From NCBI GenBank assembly GCA_946811185.2, contig OX328103.1, positions 28,936,172 to 29,000,171 on the forward strand: 64,000 bases of DNA, read 5' to 3'. Positions 34,867 through 46,656 of this stretch are shown in pieces. Source of the stretch: Hippopus hippopus (lineage: Eukaryota; Mollusca; Bivalvia; Cardiida; Cardiidae). Position numbers and translations under genes: made by a program. The number at the start of each line of letters is the position of its first letter. Within the stretch, counting starts at the first letter, position 1. The notes beneath the pieces are model-generated. The model saw only the letters and a list, made by a program, of their open reading frames with translations, made no database searches and was not told the origin of the DNA.

Positions 34867-35642
34867 CTTAGACTTGATCTAGATCTAGTTTGTTTCTTGA
34901 GAAATAGGATATATCGAAAATCTTCGTCAGAAGTTAAAATAGATCTAGTAAGAAATCTGTGGTTGCTGATCCTCATCACTTCGCGCGTAAATAAAATCTG
35001 AAACTCAGTTGAGAGGAAAAAAGTGTCTGCTATTTGTTTACATTTGTGATTGGTTTGCACACAAAGTCCGATACATTTCACCACAGGAATTTGACATTCT
35101 ATAATGAAAATATATGATTAAATATGAAAAAAATACTCCCCTATATATAAAAAAAGTGTTTAATTTATATATAGGGGAGTATTTTTTTCATATTTATTCA
35201 TATATTTTCATTATAGAATGTCAAATTTCTGTGATTTCACTGAAATTATTAATTAAATAAAATGATCGCTGATTTTTCCAGGTTAGTTTGTGAATAGTGT
35301 CAAAAGATAATGATTATACAACCTGAATATCCCAACTTTATGTTTTCATAGATCTTGAATGTGGAGAGAAATAGGATTTTTTCCGTTATGCAGAATTTGT
35401 CCGCAAGTGATCTAAAAATAGAACAAGGGGAATCTGGTTTTCCGTGTCATTGGTTACCTCCCTTCCATGAAAATTTCGTACATTTTCCTTCAAGTTTATA
35501 AATGTTATAGCTATATGTACTCTTTTTTACATCTCCTTTCATCTTTTCTTTCCTTCTTTGTCGTGCATTTTGTAGCAATATTGGAGCGACCTAGACAATT
35601 TTAATGTGAATCACGCAATCGCCCCTGTCCAGAATAAACGCT
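34867..35642. repeat. Dispersed repeat C, copy 2, with a snapback insertion
   Basis: Aligns along its length with 3365-4033. Removing 35082-35233 and one flanking ATTTCAC restores continuity with copy 1. Several indels elsewhere show that the copies are old. Confidence 0.7.
35082..35233. mobile_element. 152-bp snapback element with 7-bp TSD
   Basis: 69-bp arms (CACAGGAATTTGACATTC...) differ at only two positions and enclose a 14-base loop. ATTTCAC flanks it at 35075-35081 and 35234-35240. The whole element is a hairpin with no other sequence. Confidence 0.85.
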
Positions 35643-36040
35643 ATTAGTATCCACGTTTTTGTTAACGCTCGAAAGAAAGCGTTGAATACCAAATGCTGGA
35701 TTCCAGTGTTTTTTCGTATTATACTATGAGCGTGTTTGGAATATTCCGTGCAAAAAATGAACAGAAAGTATGAAATCAGACTATTAGTGACGGTTTTCCA
35801 TGAATCTAAAAGGCGGATGTCTCATTATACAACAAAAATATGGGTCGTCTTTGCAGCCGATCTTTTGGTCTAGGATTGGGTTTATTGGCTAAATCTTAGT
35901 ACAGAAATATTCATTACAGCAGGGAAAGTAGATTCCTAAGGAGAAAATTGATTGCTCGGGGGAAAACTACATCTTTGGGGAAAATTCCGCTGAGGGGAAG
36001 ACGCCAACTATCGGGGTTACTTTCTTAGTAAAAAAAAAAA
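35643..36040. other. Gene-free stretch
   Basis: Nothing recognised. Confidence 0.45.
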
Positions 36041-36223
36041 TCTGTTTGTAGACAACAAAATAAATGTGACTAAACTAGTGAACATTGTCTATGATAGGGT
36101 AGAACACATTATGGGAAAAGGAGAAAATGCTGGTGACCAGCATTTTCTCCTTTTCCCACAATGTTTTCAAAAGCTTGCTTTCTCAGGTTCATTAAAACTT
36201 GGGATTGTGTGGTAAAGGATTAA
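36041..36223 (+). mobile_element. MITE-A, left end missing
   Basis: Begins inside the left arm (tagacaacaaaataaatgtg) and has an intact hairpin (ggagaaaatgctggtgacca). Ends TTAA at 36220-36223. Confidence 0.8.
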
Positions 36224-36574
36224 TGTGTGTGAGGAAAAAAATATTACTCTAAGGGGTCCTTGTAAATAACTATGACAGACAGAGAGGTGAGAGGATTCCC
36301 AAATACTGTACAATTTTGTTCAATACTAATCTAAAGATTATCTGATACCTAGCCCTCAATAAACAAGAAGTTACCCTGCAGCCTGCACATCATTACACTA
36401 TTTTTGAACACAGCATTTGTTATCAGCTAAGTCCTTAGCTCAGTAACTCTCAGGCCTAGGAATGCAGTGGTAGTGAGTTTGAAAACCAGTGTATTTCACC
36501 TACCAAGCCCTGTAGGTCTGAATATAACCTAGTACTGTGGAGGTTGTGAGATTGAATACCAGTATTTTTATCCA

Positions 36575-36830
36575 GCCAAACCCTGTAGCTCATTTGATAC
36601 TGTTCAAGGTCAGTTTTGCAAGAGTTGTTAGACTCAATTCCAGCTCAGCCAGTCTTTCTGTCACAGGATTCATATCTTTCGCTGCTCTAAACAATACTTT
36701 GATGATGTTCATGTGGAAAAGCAGCCGGCAGGTCAAAAGAGTGTTGTGGGTAGCAGTAGTAAACAAAACTCCAGGATTGAATGGAAAAGGGCACTGGGTG
36801 TCCTGATATGACTAAAATGCCATGCAATCG
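36575..36830 (+). mobile_element. SINE-1, strongly diverged
   Basis: Head tgtagctcatttgatactg with B-box-like gact/caattcc, tail gggcactgggtgtcctgatatgac. Similar tRNA-like heads just before it (36430-36560) suggest a decayed multimer. Confidence 0.45.
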
Positions 36831-36848
36831 ATTTGTTATCATTTCATT

Positions 36849-37230
36849 TCTCCTCTCTCTGTCTGTCTCTCTCTCTCTATTTTGACAGCTGGAAATACAA
36901 TCCACTGTACCTTAACTCTTTACCAAATGACAAAATTTTATACTTGTCAAAATTGAAAGCATTTCAAGACGACAAGATAAATGTCCCTCAAAATTTTAAA
37001 ATCGGTTTTGGAAGGGTAGAAAACATTGTGAGAAAAGGAGAAAATGCCGGTTACCAGCATTTCCTCCTTTTCCCACAATATTTTCAAAAAGCTACTCCCT
37101 CAGGATTGTTAAAATCGGGGTTGTGTGATAAAGGGTCAATACTTTTCTTGTAATTTTTAATAAAAGGCGTTTTTGAAAAAAAAAAAAAATAACGGAAACT
37201 AATAAATCAATAAACATGTAGACCTTAGTC

Positions 37231-37270
<40 letters not shown>

Positions 37271-37310
37271 GACAGCTGGAAGTACAATCTACTGTACCTT
37301 AATACTATTT
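36849..37310 (+). repeat. Direct duplication with and without a MITE-A
   Basis: The segment of TC run + ttgacagctggaa.tacaat + actgtacc occurs at 36849-36911, followed by MITE-A, and again at 37237-37297, followed directly by ttaatac. The second copy is the empty target site. Confidence 0.8.
36912..37139 (+). mobile_element. MITE-A with an empty-site paralogue
   Basis: 228 bp from TTAA (36912) to TCAA (37136-37139, a decayed TTAA). Comparison with 37290-37305 shows the unoccupied site ctgtaccTTAAtac, which fixes the ends and the TTAA target. Confidence 0.9.
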
Positions 37311-37430
37311 TTTCTGATCCTTTATGAAAGAAAATGGGAGGTGTAGATTCAAGATCATACTGTAGTTCCTTTGCAGTCTAATCATTTTTGCCTATGGCAA
37401 AGGCCCATGTTTTTGCCTATTGCACTGAGA

Positions 37431-38090
37431 GGGCGGTCCGATGAATCACTGAAATACCACCAAAACACTCGAAACACAAGTTTCTCGGCACATTTTGTTC
37501 TCTTCTGTTCTGTTAAAGTGAAGCGATAACAATTGAAGATGTTTGGCTGACATAATCAAACTTGTTTGATGTGTAGGTTTGTCACTGTTATTTTTGAAGT
37601 AATATGGTTATTACTCATAATCTTATCGGTGAAATTGTAATTGTCTTATCAACTTAGGCCTGGTACCGTGCTAACTAAAGATTCAAAATGGCTGCCAGTT
37701 TTCTAATTTTGTGATGTTTTAGTTTCATATTCCCAACATAAAAAGCTATTTTTTTCTATTGTACATATGTATAAAGATCAGACCCAGCAGTCATGTACAA
37801 AAGCTACTGAAGTGAGATTGTGGAGGTATAATCCCTGAATTGACCAATTTTAGTACGTGGAGTGGGTATTTCGGTGGACATGTACAGTATAGTAGGCTAT
37901 TCCAGTGCACATTCTTCACGGCGGGCTTCAATAACATGTTGCTATTTTGACATTAGGTTTAATATTAACCCTCCTTCATAAATAAAATTACAAGTTGGTC
38001 AAAAACCACAACTTAAGTTATCTTAATTACTCAAAAAATACTGGTATTTCAGTGTTTCAGTGGTATTTCGGTGATTCATCAGACCCCCTG
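37431..38090. mobile_element. 660-bp TIR element
   Basis: Left GGTCCGATGAATCACTGAAA and right (reversed) GGTCTGATGAATCACCGAAA continue as CTGAAATACCAC-type repeats. No ORF and no clear TSD. A MITE-B relic lies just before it (37335-37400). Confidence 0.6.
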
Positions 38091-38228
38091 AAAGGGCTAA
38101 TCCCAAAACTACCTTTTTGCTGGAAAAGCAGACAACGGCATACACTCTGATCAAAGATGAGATGCAGCAAAAAGTATCGTCTGATCTTGGTCAATTATAT
38201 TTTCCTCTGAAACAAATTTTTGAGCTGT

Positions 38229-38477
38229 ACTCTGTAAAAAGGGGGTTTAATGCATCTGCTAGAGGTATCGAACTAGGTCATCCTACACAGCCCATGCAGA
38301 CTGACCTTGGTTGAAACTTTGTGCATTTGGCAAATTTTCTGCACGTCAAAAAAAACCTCCCTCATGATTCACTCCATTGTTAGACAAAACGGATTTTATG
38401 GATCCATGGATAACTGTGTGATGACTTGCCTGGTAAAATGCATCACGGAGATGCATTAAACCCCCTAGTGCCAGAGC
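38229..38477. mobile_element. MITE-E, full-length, diverged
   Basis: Left actctgtaaaaagggggttt and right ttaaaccccctagtgccaga are inverted. Interior attttatggatccatgga matches the other MITE-E copies. Confidence 0.65.
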
Positions 38478-38588
38478 AAGGCTAATTTGTCAAAAGCATG
38501 ACCTACTTTAAACTGGCAGTAAAAGAAGGCGAGTATGCTTGTAAAAGTGTATATTAAACTAATTACATTTTTTTTGGATAAATTACAG

Positions 38589-38700
38589 GCTGACAGCTAA
38601 TATAGCAGCTGAACTTGGATGGAATCTGCGTGTGACAAAATCTGCTAGAATTCAGCTGAGACAGAAACAGCAGAAAATCCAAAGAACGGCGATTGCATGA
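38589..38700 (+). CDS. Candidate terminal exon, unidentified gene
   Basis: A strong acceptor (acattttttttggataaattacag) is followed by 112 bases: one base completing a codon, 36 sense codons and TGA. The peptide begins LTANIAAELGWNLRVTKSAR and ends in a Gln/Lys/Arg-rich helix-like tail. Composition is coding-like, unlike the AT-rich surroundings. The frame requires a preceding exon ending in phase 2, which was not found. The family is not recognised. Confidence 0.4.
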
Positions 38701-38841
38701 GCATGAAGTACCCATAGTACCGAAGCAGAAACTGTATGTTAAAAACAATTGTTAAAATGCAGAATTTATTCCTCAATGACTTGGTGGCTGTAATTTGTCT
38801 TACTGATAAACCCTTATGCACTAAACACAGCTTTGGTTTAT

Positions 38842-39069
38842 TTAACCTTTTACCAAACTATCACCAATTTTAAGGACCCTGAGATAGAAGCGTTTTGAAA
38901 ATATTGTGGGAAAAGGAGAAATGCTGGTAACCAGCATTTTCACCTTTTCCCACAATGTTTTCTGCCCTATCTAATACAGAAATCATCATTTGAGCTACAT
39001 TGAAATTGTCATGTTGAACTGCTTTTAATTTGGACCAGTCTGAAATTTTGTTGTTCAATAAAGAACTAA
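38842..39069 (-). mobile_element. MITE-A, full-length
   Basis: Hairpin aaaggagaaatgctggtaac / cagcattttcacctttt. The right TTAA has decayed. Confidence 0.82.
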
Positions 39070-39230
39070 CCGATAGGGTAGATACAGATCAGGCTGCATA
39101 GAATGTAAGTCTGATCTTGAATATACACTTTCCTCTATTTCATTAGCTATTCCTGCAAGAATATTTATGGAAAAGCATAGGAACAGAGGTATTTACCTTG
39201 CTGAAAGTATAGAATTCACTTATTTTGCAT

Positions 39231-39640
39231 CCTAACCTTTTACTAATCAGTCCCTTGGTTGAACGATCCTGTGGCAGATAGTGTTTGAAAACTATACTGG
39301 AAAATGAGAAAATGCTGGTAACCAGCATTTTCCTCCTTTACCACAATAAGTTCTTTCATTTCAAGAGCAAATGTCATCAGTTAAGCCAAATTTGATGTGA
39401 TCCCTTCAAACACTTTCAATTTGAGACAGTTCTTTAATTTTGTCTTTTGGTATAGAGTTAAACAATCCTGTGGCAAAACCTTTGAAAAATATTTTTGGAA
39501 AAGGAGAAATGCTAGTAACTCAAAAATGTTTTCCACAATATCAAAGACAAATACTATCATTTGAACCAAATTTAAATGTTTGTCTGCAGATGAATTAAAC
39601 TGGACCAGTATAAAATTTGGTCATCTAGTTCAGAGATAGG
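39231..39640 (-). mobile_element. Two tandem MITE-A copies sharing one TTAA
   Basis: 39231-39461 is near full-length. Its terminal TTAA (39458-39461) begins a second, internally shortened copy that fades out at ~39640. A MITE-B relic follows at 39715-39755. Confidence 0.7.
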
Positions 39641-39974
39641 GTAAATAAATACTAGCAAATAGAATTTTTGCAATAGTGTCAGAAGTTTAGCTCATAAAGT
39701 GCTGGAACCTGTTGCTTTCGTGGACATGCAGTCTGATCTTGGATCTGCACTGTCCTCTATTTTTTTTTTACATATTCTGGAACAAAAGAGCCTTGGAATA
39801 ACAAAAGTTTGCATGTTTTTCCTATTCGAAAGGGGCCATATTTCATCAGTTCAACACTAGGGGTTAAGGATAGCAATTTTTTACTTTTTTAATCCAGGAA
39901 TTGTGAACTGCAGCCTTTAGTAAGCGCAGTTGTCTTTCAGTTAAAATGTAATACCCCACTCACTTGCAGTTTTT

Positions 39975-41268
39975 AGCTCTACTGGCTGAAAGCCAGCAGA
40001 GCTTATGTCATGGCGGGGTTTCCGTCGTCCGTCTGTCTGTCTGTCTGTCCGTCCGTTAGTCTTTTTCTTGTTTACGCAATAAAGTCTGCATTTGTTGTCA
40101 GATTTTTGTGAAACTTGCACAGTTTGTTTATCTCATCAATAGCTTGAACCCTATTGATTTTAAAAAATTTCCAACAAACAGTATGGGAAAAGTAGCCATT
40201 TCAAGTTGAAAATTTCCATTTCTTGTTTACGCGATAAAGTCTGCAATTGTGGTCAGATTTTCGTGAAACTTGCAGAGTTTGTTTATTTCATCAATAGCTT
40301 GAACTGTATTGATTTTGAAAAAAATCCAACAAACAATACGGGAAAAATAGCCATTTCAAGTTGAAAATTTCCATTTCTTGTTTACATGATAAAGTCTGCA
40401 TTTGTAATCAGATTTTTGTGAAACTTGCACAGTTGCTTTATCTCATCAACAGCTTTAACCCTATTGATTTTGAAAAAATACAACAAACAGTATGGGAAAA
40501 GTAGCCATTTCAAGTTGATAATTTCCATTACTTGTTTACATGATAAAGTCTGCATTTGTAATCAGATTATTGTGAAACTTGCACAGTTTGTTTATCTCAT
40601 CAATAGCTTGAACCATATTGATTTTGAAAAAAATCTGACAATCAGTATGGGAAAAGTAGCCATTTCAAGTTGAAAATTTCCATTTCTTGTTTACACAATT
40701 AAGTCAGCATTTGTGGTCGGATTTTCATGAACATAGCACAGTCGCTTTGTCTCATCAACAGCTTTAACTGTATTGATTTTGAAAAAAATCTGACAATCAG
40801 TATGGGAAAAGTAGCCATTTAAAGTTGAAAATTTCCATTTCTTGTTTACGCGATGAAGCAGGCATTTGTGGTCCGATTTTCATGAAACTTGCATAGTTGC
40901 TTTGTATCATAAACGGCTTGAACCCTAATGATTGTGAAAAAAATCTGGGAAAAGTAGCTATTCAAAGTTGAAAATTTCCATTTCTTGTTTAGGCAATGAA
41001 GTTCATAGTGTTGATTCAATTCTTTTGAAAGTTGCAAAGGTTGTTTGGTTCAGCAAGGGATTGAACTCTATTAAAAGTGAAGAAAATCTAGTAAACTGTT
41101 CAGGAAAAGTAGCCATTTGATGACTTAGTATTGTTTACTCAACAAAGTCCACATGTTTAGGCACATTTGTTTGAAATTTGCTAGGATTGTTTAATACAAG
41201 GCGTACTGAAACCCTTTCAAAGTTGGCTGGATTCCAAACATTTAGTTTTGAGAAATTGCACTTCATTT
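39975..41268 (+). mobile_element. HINE/pearl-like element with ~155-bp core array (seven units)
   Basis: Starts with the hairpin agctctactggctgaaagcc and a gtccgtctgtctgtctgtct run. Core units follow (cttgtttac at 40067, 40222, 40377, 40531, 40686, 40841, 40984; period 155, the last shorter), then a diverged copy. Its 3' hairpin is missing; the next element starts at 41270. Confidence 0.75.
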
Positions 41269-41269
41269 T

Positions 41270-42184
41270 TAGCTCTACTGGCTGAAAGGTCATGGTATGG
41301 TTTCTGTTGTCCGTCCGTCCGTCTGTCTGTCCTTCCGTCCGTTAGTCTTTTTCTTGTTTACGCGATAAAGTCTGCATTTACTGTCAGATTTTCATAAAAC
41401 TTGCACAGTTGGTTTATCTAATCAATAGCTTCAATTGATTTTGAAAAAAATCCAACAAACAGTATGGGGAAAGTAGCCATTTCAATTTGAAAATTTCCAT
41501 TTCTTGTTTACGCGATAAAATCTGCATTTATAATCAGATTTTCGTGAAACTTGCACAGTTTGTTTATCTCATCAATAGCTTGAACCCTATTGATTTTGAT
41601 AGTATGGGAAAAGTAGCCATTTCAAGATGAAAATTTCCATTTCTTGTTTACGCGATAAAGTCTGCATTTCTGGTCAGATTTCCATGAAACTTGCACAGTT
41701 TCTTAATCTTATCAATAGCTTCAACCCTATTGGTTTTGAAAAAAATTCAACAAACAATATGGGAAAAGTAGCCATTTCAAGTTGAAAATTTCCATTTCTT
41801 GTTTACATGATAAAGTCTGCATTTATAATCAGATTTTTGTGAAACTTGCTCAGTTTATCTCATCAATAGCTTCAACCCTATTGATTTTGAAAAAAAATCC
41901 AACAAAAAGTATGGGAAAAGAAGCCATTTCAAGTTGAAAACTTCCATTTCTTATTTGGTATGGGGCTTTATCTTGTGGACCTCCACCAGGATTGAAGTAA
42001 TTTTAGCTCTGTTGTCAGAAAAGGCTTTGTCCTGGGGTCATAACTTTCTCGTTAGTTTTTATAGAAAAAATTATGTATGTTTTCTAGTTTGAAACCGATT
42101 AGCCAAGTATTGCAGTGTTTGGCTTGTAGTGTTTTTACTTATTAGCTAGTGGAGAGATACAGGTCATCATGGCCCTCTTGTTTT
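41270..42184 (+). mobile_element. HINE/pearl-like element, second copy, complete 3' end
   Basis: The same head (agctctactggctgaaagg) and microsatellite, then core units at 41353, 41503, 41643, 41798 and 41950. It ends in gtggagagatacaggtcatc / atggccctcttg, the hairpin terminus seen at 19231. Confidence 0.75.
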
Positions 42185-42532
42185 CACTGTTTGTTCAATT
42201 CACCATGCCTACTTATGCAGTCTTAGTGGGTTCAAGCCCAGCTGCAAGAAGACATTTTTGTGTTTTTTGTGTTTTTTGTGTTTTTTTCTTTTTGCATCAT
42301 GAATTCATAATGTATGTTAGCATAAAAGCAAAATCACTGCCAGTAGAGCGATTTCAGGCCCTCAAAGGCCTCTAGTTTCTAAATATGAGCCAATCACCAA
42401 TAGATGTACATTGCTTTATATTACTGAGTCAGATGGAAAAATTTAATTGAATTAAAAGAGGTTGATCATAACAGTCAAAAGAGGAATGAATTCTGCATAG
42501 GATATACTACAAACAATGAGTCACAAATTTAC
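42185..42532. other. Gene-free stretch
   Basis: Short tgttttttg repeat at 42260-42291; nothing else. Confidence 0.45.
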
Positions 42533-42722
42533 TTAAACTCCTTACCAAACTACAAAATTTTAGGCTGGTCCAAATTGAAAGCACTTGCAGACGACAAGAT
42601 AAATGATACTGAAAAATGGAAATTTGTTTTGGGAAGGGTAGAAAACACTGGGAATAGGAGAAAATGCTTGTTATCAGCATTTTCTCCTTTTCCCACAAAG
42701 TTTTCTACCCTGAAACATTTAA
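42533..42722 (+). mobile_element. MITE-A, symmetrical rearranged copy
   Basis: The left end is normal, but after the hairpin it reads cacaaagttttctaccctg, which is the inverse of the left arm (gggtagaaaac) instead of the right arm. The copy is therefore a longer snapback, and the normal right end is absent. Confidence 0.65.
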
Positions 42723-42998
42723 AATAATAGAACTTAGTTCTGTTCATGCATGGGTAATTTAACTCATACCTGTTCTACCTTCTACTTGGACCTGTCTGTT
42801 CAGTCTTTGTGGTATATCTGTAGTGTCGTTATATTTCAGTTTCTTTTGTTATTTTTCATTTCTCTTGCTATTTTTCAGTTCTCTTGTTATTTTTCAGTTC
42901 TCAGACAGGAAAGTGTAATCAAACTTGATTATCACCTTCTGAAATCAAACACAGTTTGAGTATAATAAAAACATGTTTTGCTGTCTTTGATTTATTCA

Positions 42999-43118
42999 TT
43001 AACACTGTACCTTATGACTGGCCCTTATTGGAAAATTTTTCAGAGGACAAATAAAAATGTGGCTCATGTTTTAGTAGCTGTGTTTGAAAGGGAGGGAAAC
43101 ATTGTGGGAAAAGTAGTA
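42999..43118 (+). mobile_element. MITE-A left half
   Basis: From ttaacactgtaccttatgac to aacattgtgggaaaag, where the hairpin arm breaks off. Confidence 0.65.
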
Positions 43119-43726
43119 CAATCGTCAACAATTACCTTGTGTGCACTCTAGAGGCCATTTCATTGGGATATTCATGAAATTAAGTCAGAATGTTTGTCTT
43201 GATACTATCTCAGAAAAGTTTGAAATTGGGTCATGTAGGGTCAGACTATTTCAGTTGGATACTCATGAAACATGGTCAGAATGTTTGTCTTGAGGTTATC
43301 TCAGACATGTTTAAAATTGGGTAATGTCAGGTCAAATAGTAGGGTCATGAGGACAAATCTTCTAGAAACCCTTTGTGCACTCCAGAGGCGAGATTTTCAG
43401 TCAGATATTCATAAAACATGGTCTGTATGTTTGTTGTGACAATATCAGGCTAGAGTTTTGGTCACCTTGGATTACAAAGTAGGTCATTCGGACAAATCTT
43501 TGAAAAACATTGTGGGCATTCAAGAGGCCAAACTTTCGGTTTGATACTCATGAAACTTTGTCAGAATGTTAGTCTTGACATTATCTCAGAAAAGTGTGAA
43601 ATTGGGTTATGTCAGGTCAAAAAGTAGGTCACAGGGACATTTCTTAGAAAAAAACATTTTGTGCACTCTCGAGGCAACACTTTCAGTTGGATAATCATGA
43701 AACTTGGTCAGAATGTTTGTCTTATT

Positions 43727-44849
43727 CAGGGTTCCCTCTGGCTACTTTTTTTCTTGCGCCATCACTTTCACCAAATGAGAAAAGTTTGCGCCAGATTGAG
43801 ATAATTGGAGCCAGTTGGTGCCAATTTTAAAATGAAAGTATAGTAGGTCTGGCATAATCAAGAATTGGTCAATGAATTATAATTGCATGGTTGTGCCATG
43901 AGCAATAATATAAACAAGAAAAAGTTTGTTTTCATCAGATTTAATTACTCATTTCTATGTTTATTGTGTGAATATATTCCAAAAATCAGTTTTGTTAACA
44001 ACGAAAAATCATTATGCATTAAGTTTAAGTAATCTATCTATTACTTAATGTTTGTTAGCCAATTCTCCTATATTAACAAAATTTTAAAGAGAGACTTTTT
44101 TGAAACAGAAAGAAGTTTAAATGGTACAAACCAAACAACAACAAAGTCAGTATGTGGAAAAAAAATGTTACATAAGTACAAATTGCTCATTTAGAGAATT
44201 TTCTAAATCTGTAACAATGTTTTCATGAGGGGACAATTTACATTTTGAAATATACAGAAGTAAAAATGTTAAAAACCAAACAAGTTTTCTGAAAGGTAGG
44301 CAATTAATGCAGGAAAAACGACATAGAAAATTTCTAGGACAATGGTAACATATCAGTCTGGGTTTTAGCCAGTGCCGACGCTGTCAGCATTACGTCCAGC
44401 TGTATGTTAATACAGAATCTATCGATTTTACCTGTGATTATGATTCATTTTGACATTTAGTAACATTAACGATTTATATGGGACTCTGGTTTTCTATACT
44501 TTCACTTTCTTACAGTTTTCCTAAGTTAACTGACAAGTTTTGTCTAGCCGGAAGTTTGTTGTCGAAGTGTATGTATATTCGGATAGTCAGGTGTAAATGA
44601 CAACGATTTGTAAAGTAATTAGGATTACGTCAATGCCGTAGTTTATTCCTGCTGATTTATTTCAACTTTATCAATGGATTAGCGGTTATGCATCCATGCA
44701 TTGCGGTGCAGGAGACCAGTATCAAAATGTATGGCATCCCGATATGAGAAATATCGGCGCCAGTCATTTTCGCCAATCGGCGTTTTCTTGCGCCACATTT
44801 AAAAATCTATCGCAAATGGCGCCAAATGCGAAGCCCAGCGGGAACCCTG
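43727..44849. mobile_element. CAGGGTTCCC-ended element, 6-bp TSD
   Basis: 1123 bp. The ends CAGGGTTCCCTCTGG and the inverse of CCAGCGGGAACCCTG give a 15-bp TIR with one mismatch. Flanks cttatt / cttgtt (5 of 6). The near-terminal regions both contain ttcttgcgcca words. No ORF. Confidence 0.8.
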
Positions 44850-45923
44850 CTTGTTAATGTCTGGGATGGGTTTGAAACTGCAACATCAGGTCAAAATGTA
44901 GATCAACAGGTCAAGTCAGAACCTTGAGTGCACTCTAGAGGCTACAGTTTTGGTCGAATACTCATGAAACTGGGTCAGAATGTTTAAATGACATTTTAGA
45001 CAAGTTTGAAATAAGATCATGTTGGTCAAAAAGTAGGTCACAGGATTAGATCTAAGAAAAACATTGTGAGCATTCTAGATACCACGTTTTCAGTCTGAAA
45101 CTCATGAAATGTGTTTAGAATGTTAGTCTTCGTTATATCTCAGACAGGTGTGAAACATGGTCATGTCATGTCATAAACTATGTCACATGGACCGTTTAAA
45201 AAAAAAACACCTTGGGTCCACTCTAGAGGCAACATTTTCTGTTGGATAATCATGAAACTTGGTCAGAATATTTGTCTCGATAGTATGTGTATCTGGGACA
45301 GGCTTGAAACTGCAACATCAGGTCAAAATATAGATCACCAGGTCATATCATAGAAAAACCTTGAGTGCACACTAGAGGCTACATTTTCAGTCTCATACTC
45401 ATGAAACTTGGTCAGAATGTTTGTCTCAATGACATTTCGGACAAGTTTGAATTTACCGTATTGCTTTGGTCATAAGTTGACCTCAGTTATAAGTCGAGGT
45501 GGTATTTTGGAAGAATTTTGGAAGGATTTTGCGTAGGCTCGTTCGTAAGTCGACTTATACTTTTAGTATGTACTTGAGTCCTGCCTAGCCATAAAAGGAT
45601 TTTGAGGAAAACATACTATTTTTAGATTCATCGGCGGTCGAAATTTTCTCATTTTTTCCTATGGATAAATACTGGTAGACTTTCTGCCAGTCAGATTAGG
45701 CCCAATAGGTTGTTTCATTTTATAATCCTTAAATAAAAGCATAATGCTCAATTTATTAAACTTGAAATTCTAAATCAAACAAATTATTAAATAACATTAC
45801 ATGCATAATGCTGCATTGTTTGTTTTGGGACAGAAAAACAGTTGAAAATTTTTTTGTAACCGTTTCATACCATCATCCTATAGTACTCAAACAATGCCGT
45901 AATGCTTACTGAGGTTATAAAAG

Positions 45924-46122
45924 TTAACTCTTTACCGAACAACAAAATAAGACTTTTCCAAACTCAACACATTTGTAGATGATAATTTGTTTGTAGGGTA
46001 GAAAACTATGTGTGAAATGGAGAAAATGCTGTTTACCAGTATTTTCTTCTTCTCTCACAATAGTTTAAAAAGTCTTCTCCATGAGGGTCATTAGAAATCG
46101 GGATTGTGTGGTAAAGGGTTAA
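45924..46122 (+). mobile_element. MITE-A, internally shortened
   Basis: 199 bp with TTAA at both ends; about 30 bp of the left arm are missing. Confidence 0.82.
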
Positions 46123-46370
46123 ATTGTCCAGATTGGTGATCTCATGTGTATTTCTGTGCATCGATTACCTTTTCTTAATAAAGTTGAAGTAAAATAGGTC
46201 AAAAGAACAAACCAACAATCAAAAGCAGTTTCTTTTGTCAATCATTTGTATGATCGGTAGACTCCACCCCATACAACCTCTTCTCTTACAATCTATTGGT
46301 TAAGAATAGGTCTACTACACTTATCAGAAAGTGTCAGTCAGATCTTGAGAAGTACAGACCTGTACGTATT

Positions 46371-46481
46371 AGTTAGTGTTTATTAATTGAAAATTTAACA
46401 GTTAAGACACCCTAAGGGAGCAAATGTAGTGAGCAACCGGGGTGTCTTAATTGTTAAATTTTCAATTAATAAACACTAACT
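46371..46481. mobile_element. Foldback element, 41-bp arms
   Basis: 46371-46411 (agttagtgtttattaattga...) and 46441-46481 are inverses with one mismatch, around a 29-base centre. No TSD was identified. Confidence 0.75.
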
Positions 46482-46656
46482 GACTTAGTGTTTAATCTTT
46501 GACCTGTAGTGCGACAGCTAGTTAGATCCTTTTGTGGTGAGGTTGATACCAAAACAGAATGAAGATCCTTCATTTGACCTCGTGATGAAACAATTTATGT
46601 CATGAAATTTCATTTTCCTGCTTGATTCAATGTCCAGCGTGCCCTATTTCCTATAC

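Noticed and set aside
40021..41960. CRISPR-like regular repeats
   Set aside because: Units of ~155 bp are contiguous diverged tandem copies with no spacers, in a eukaryotic tandem-core element.
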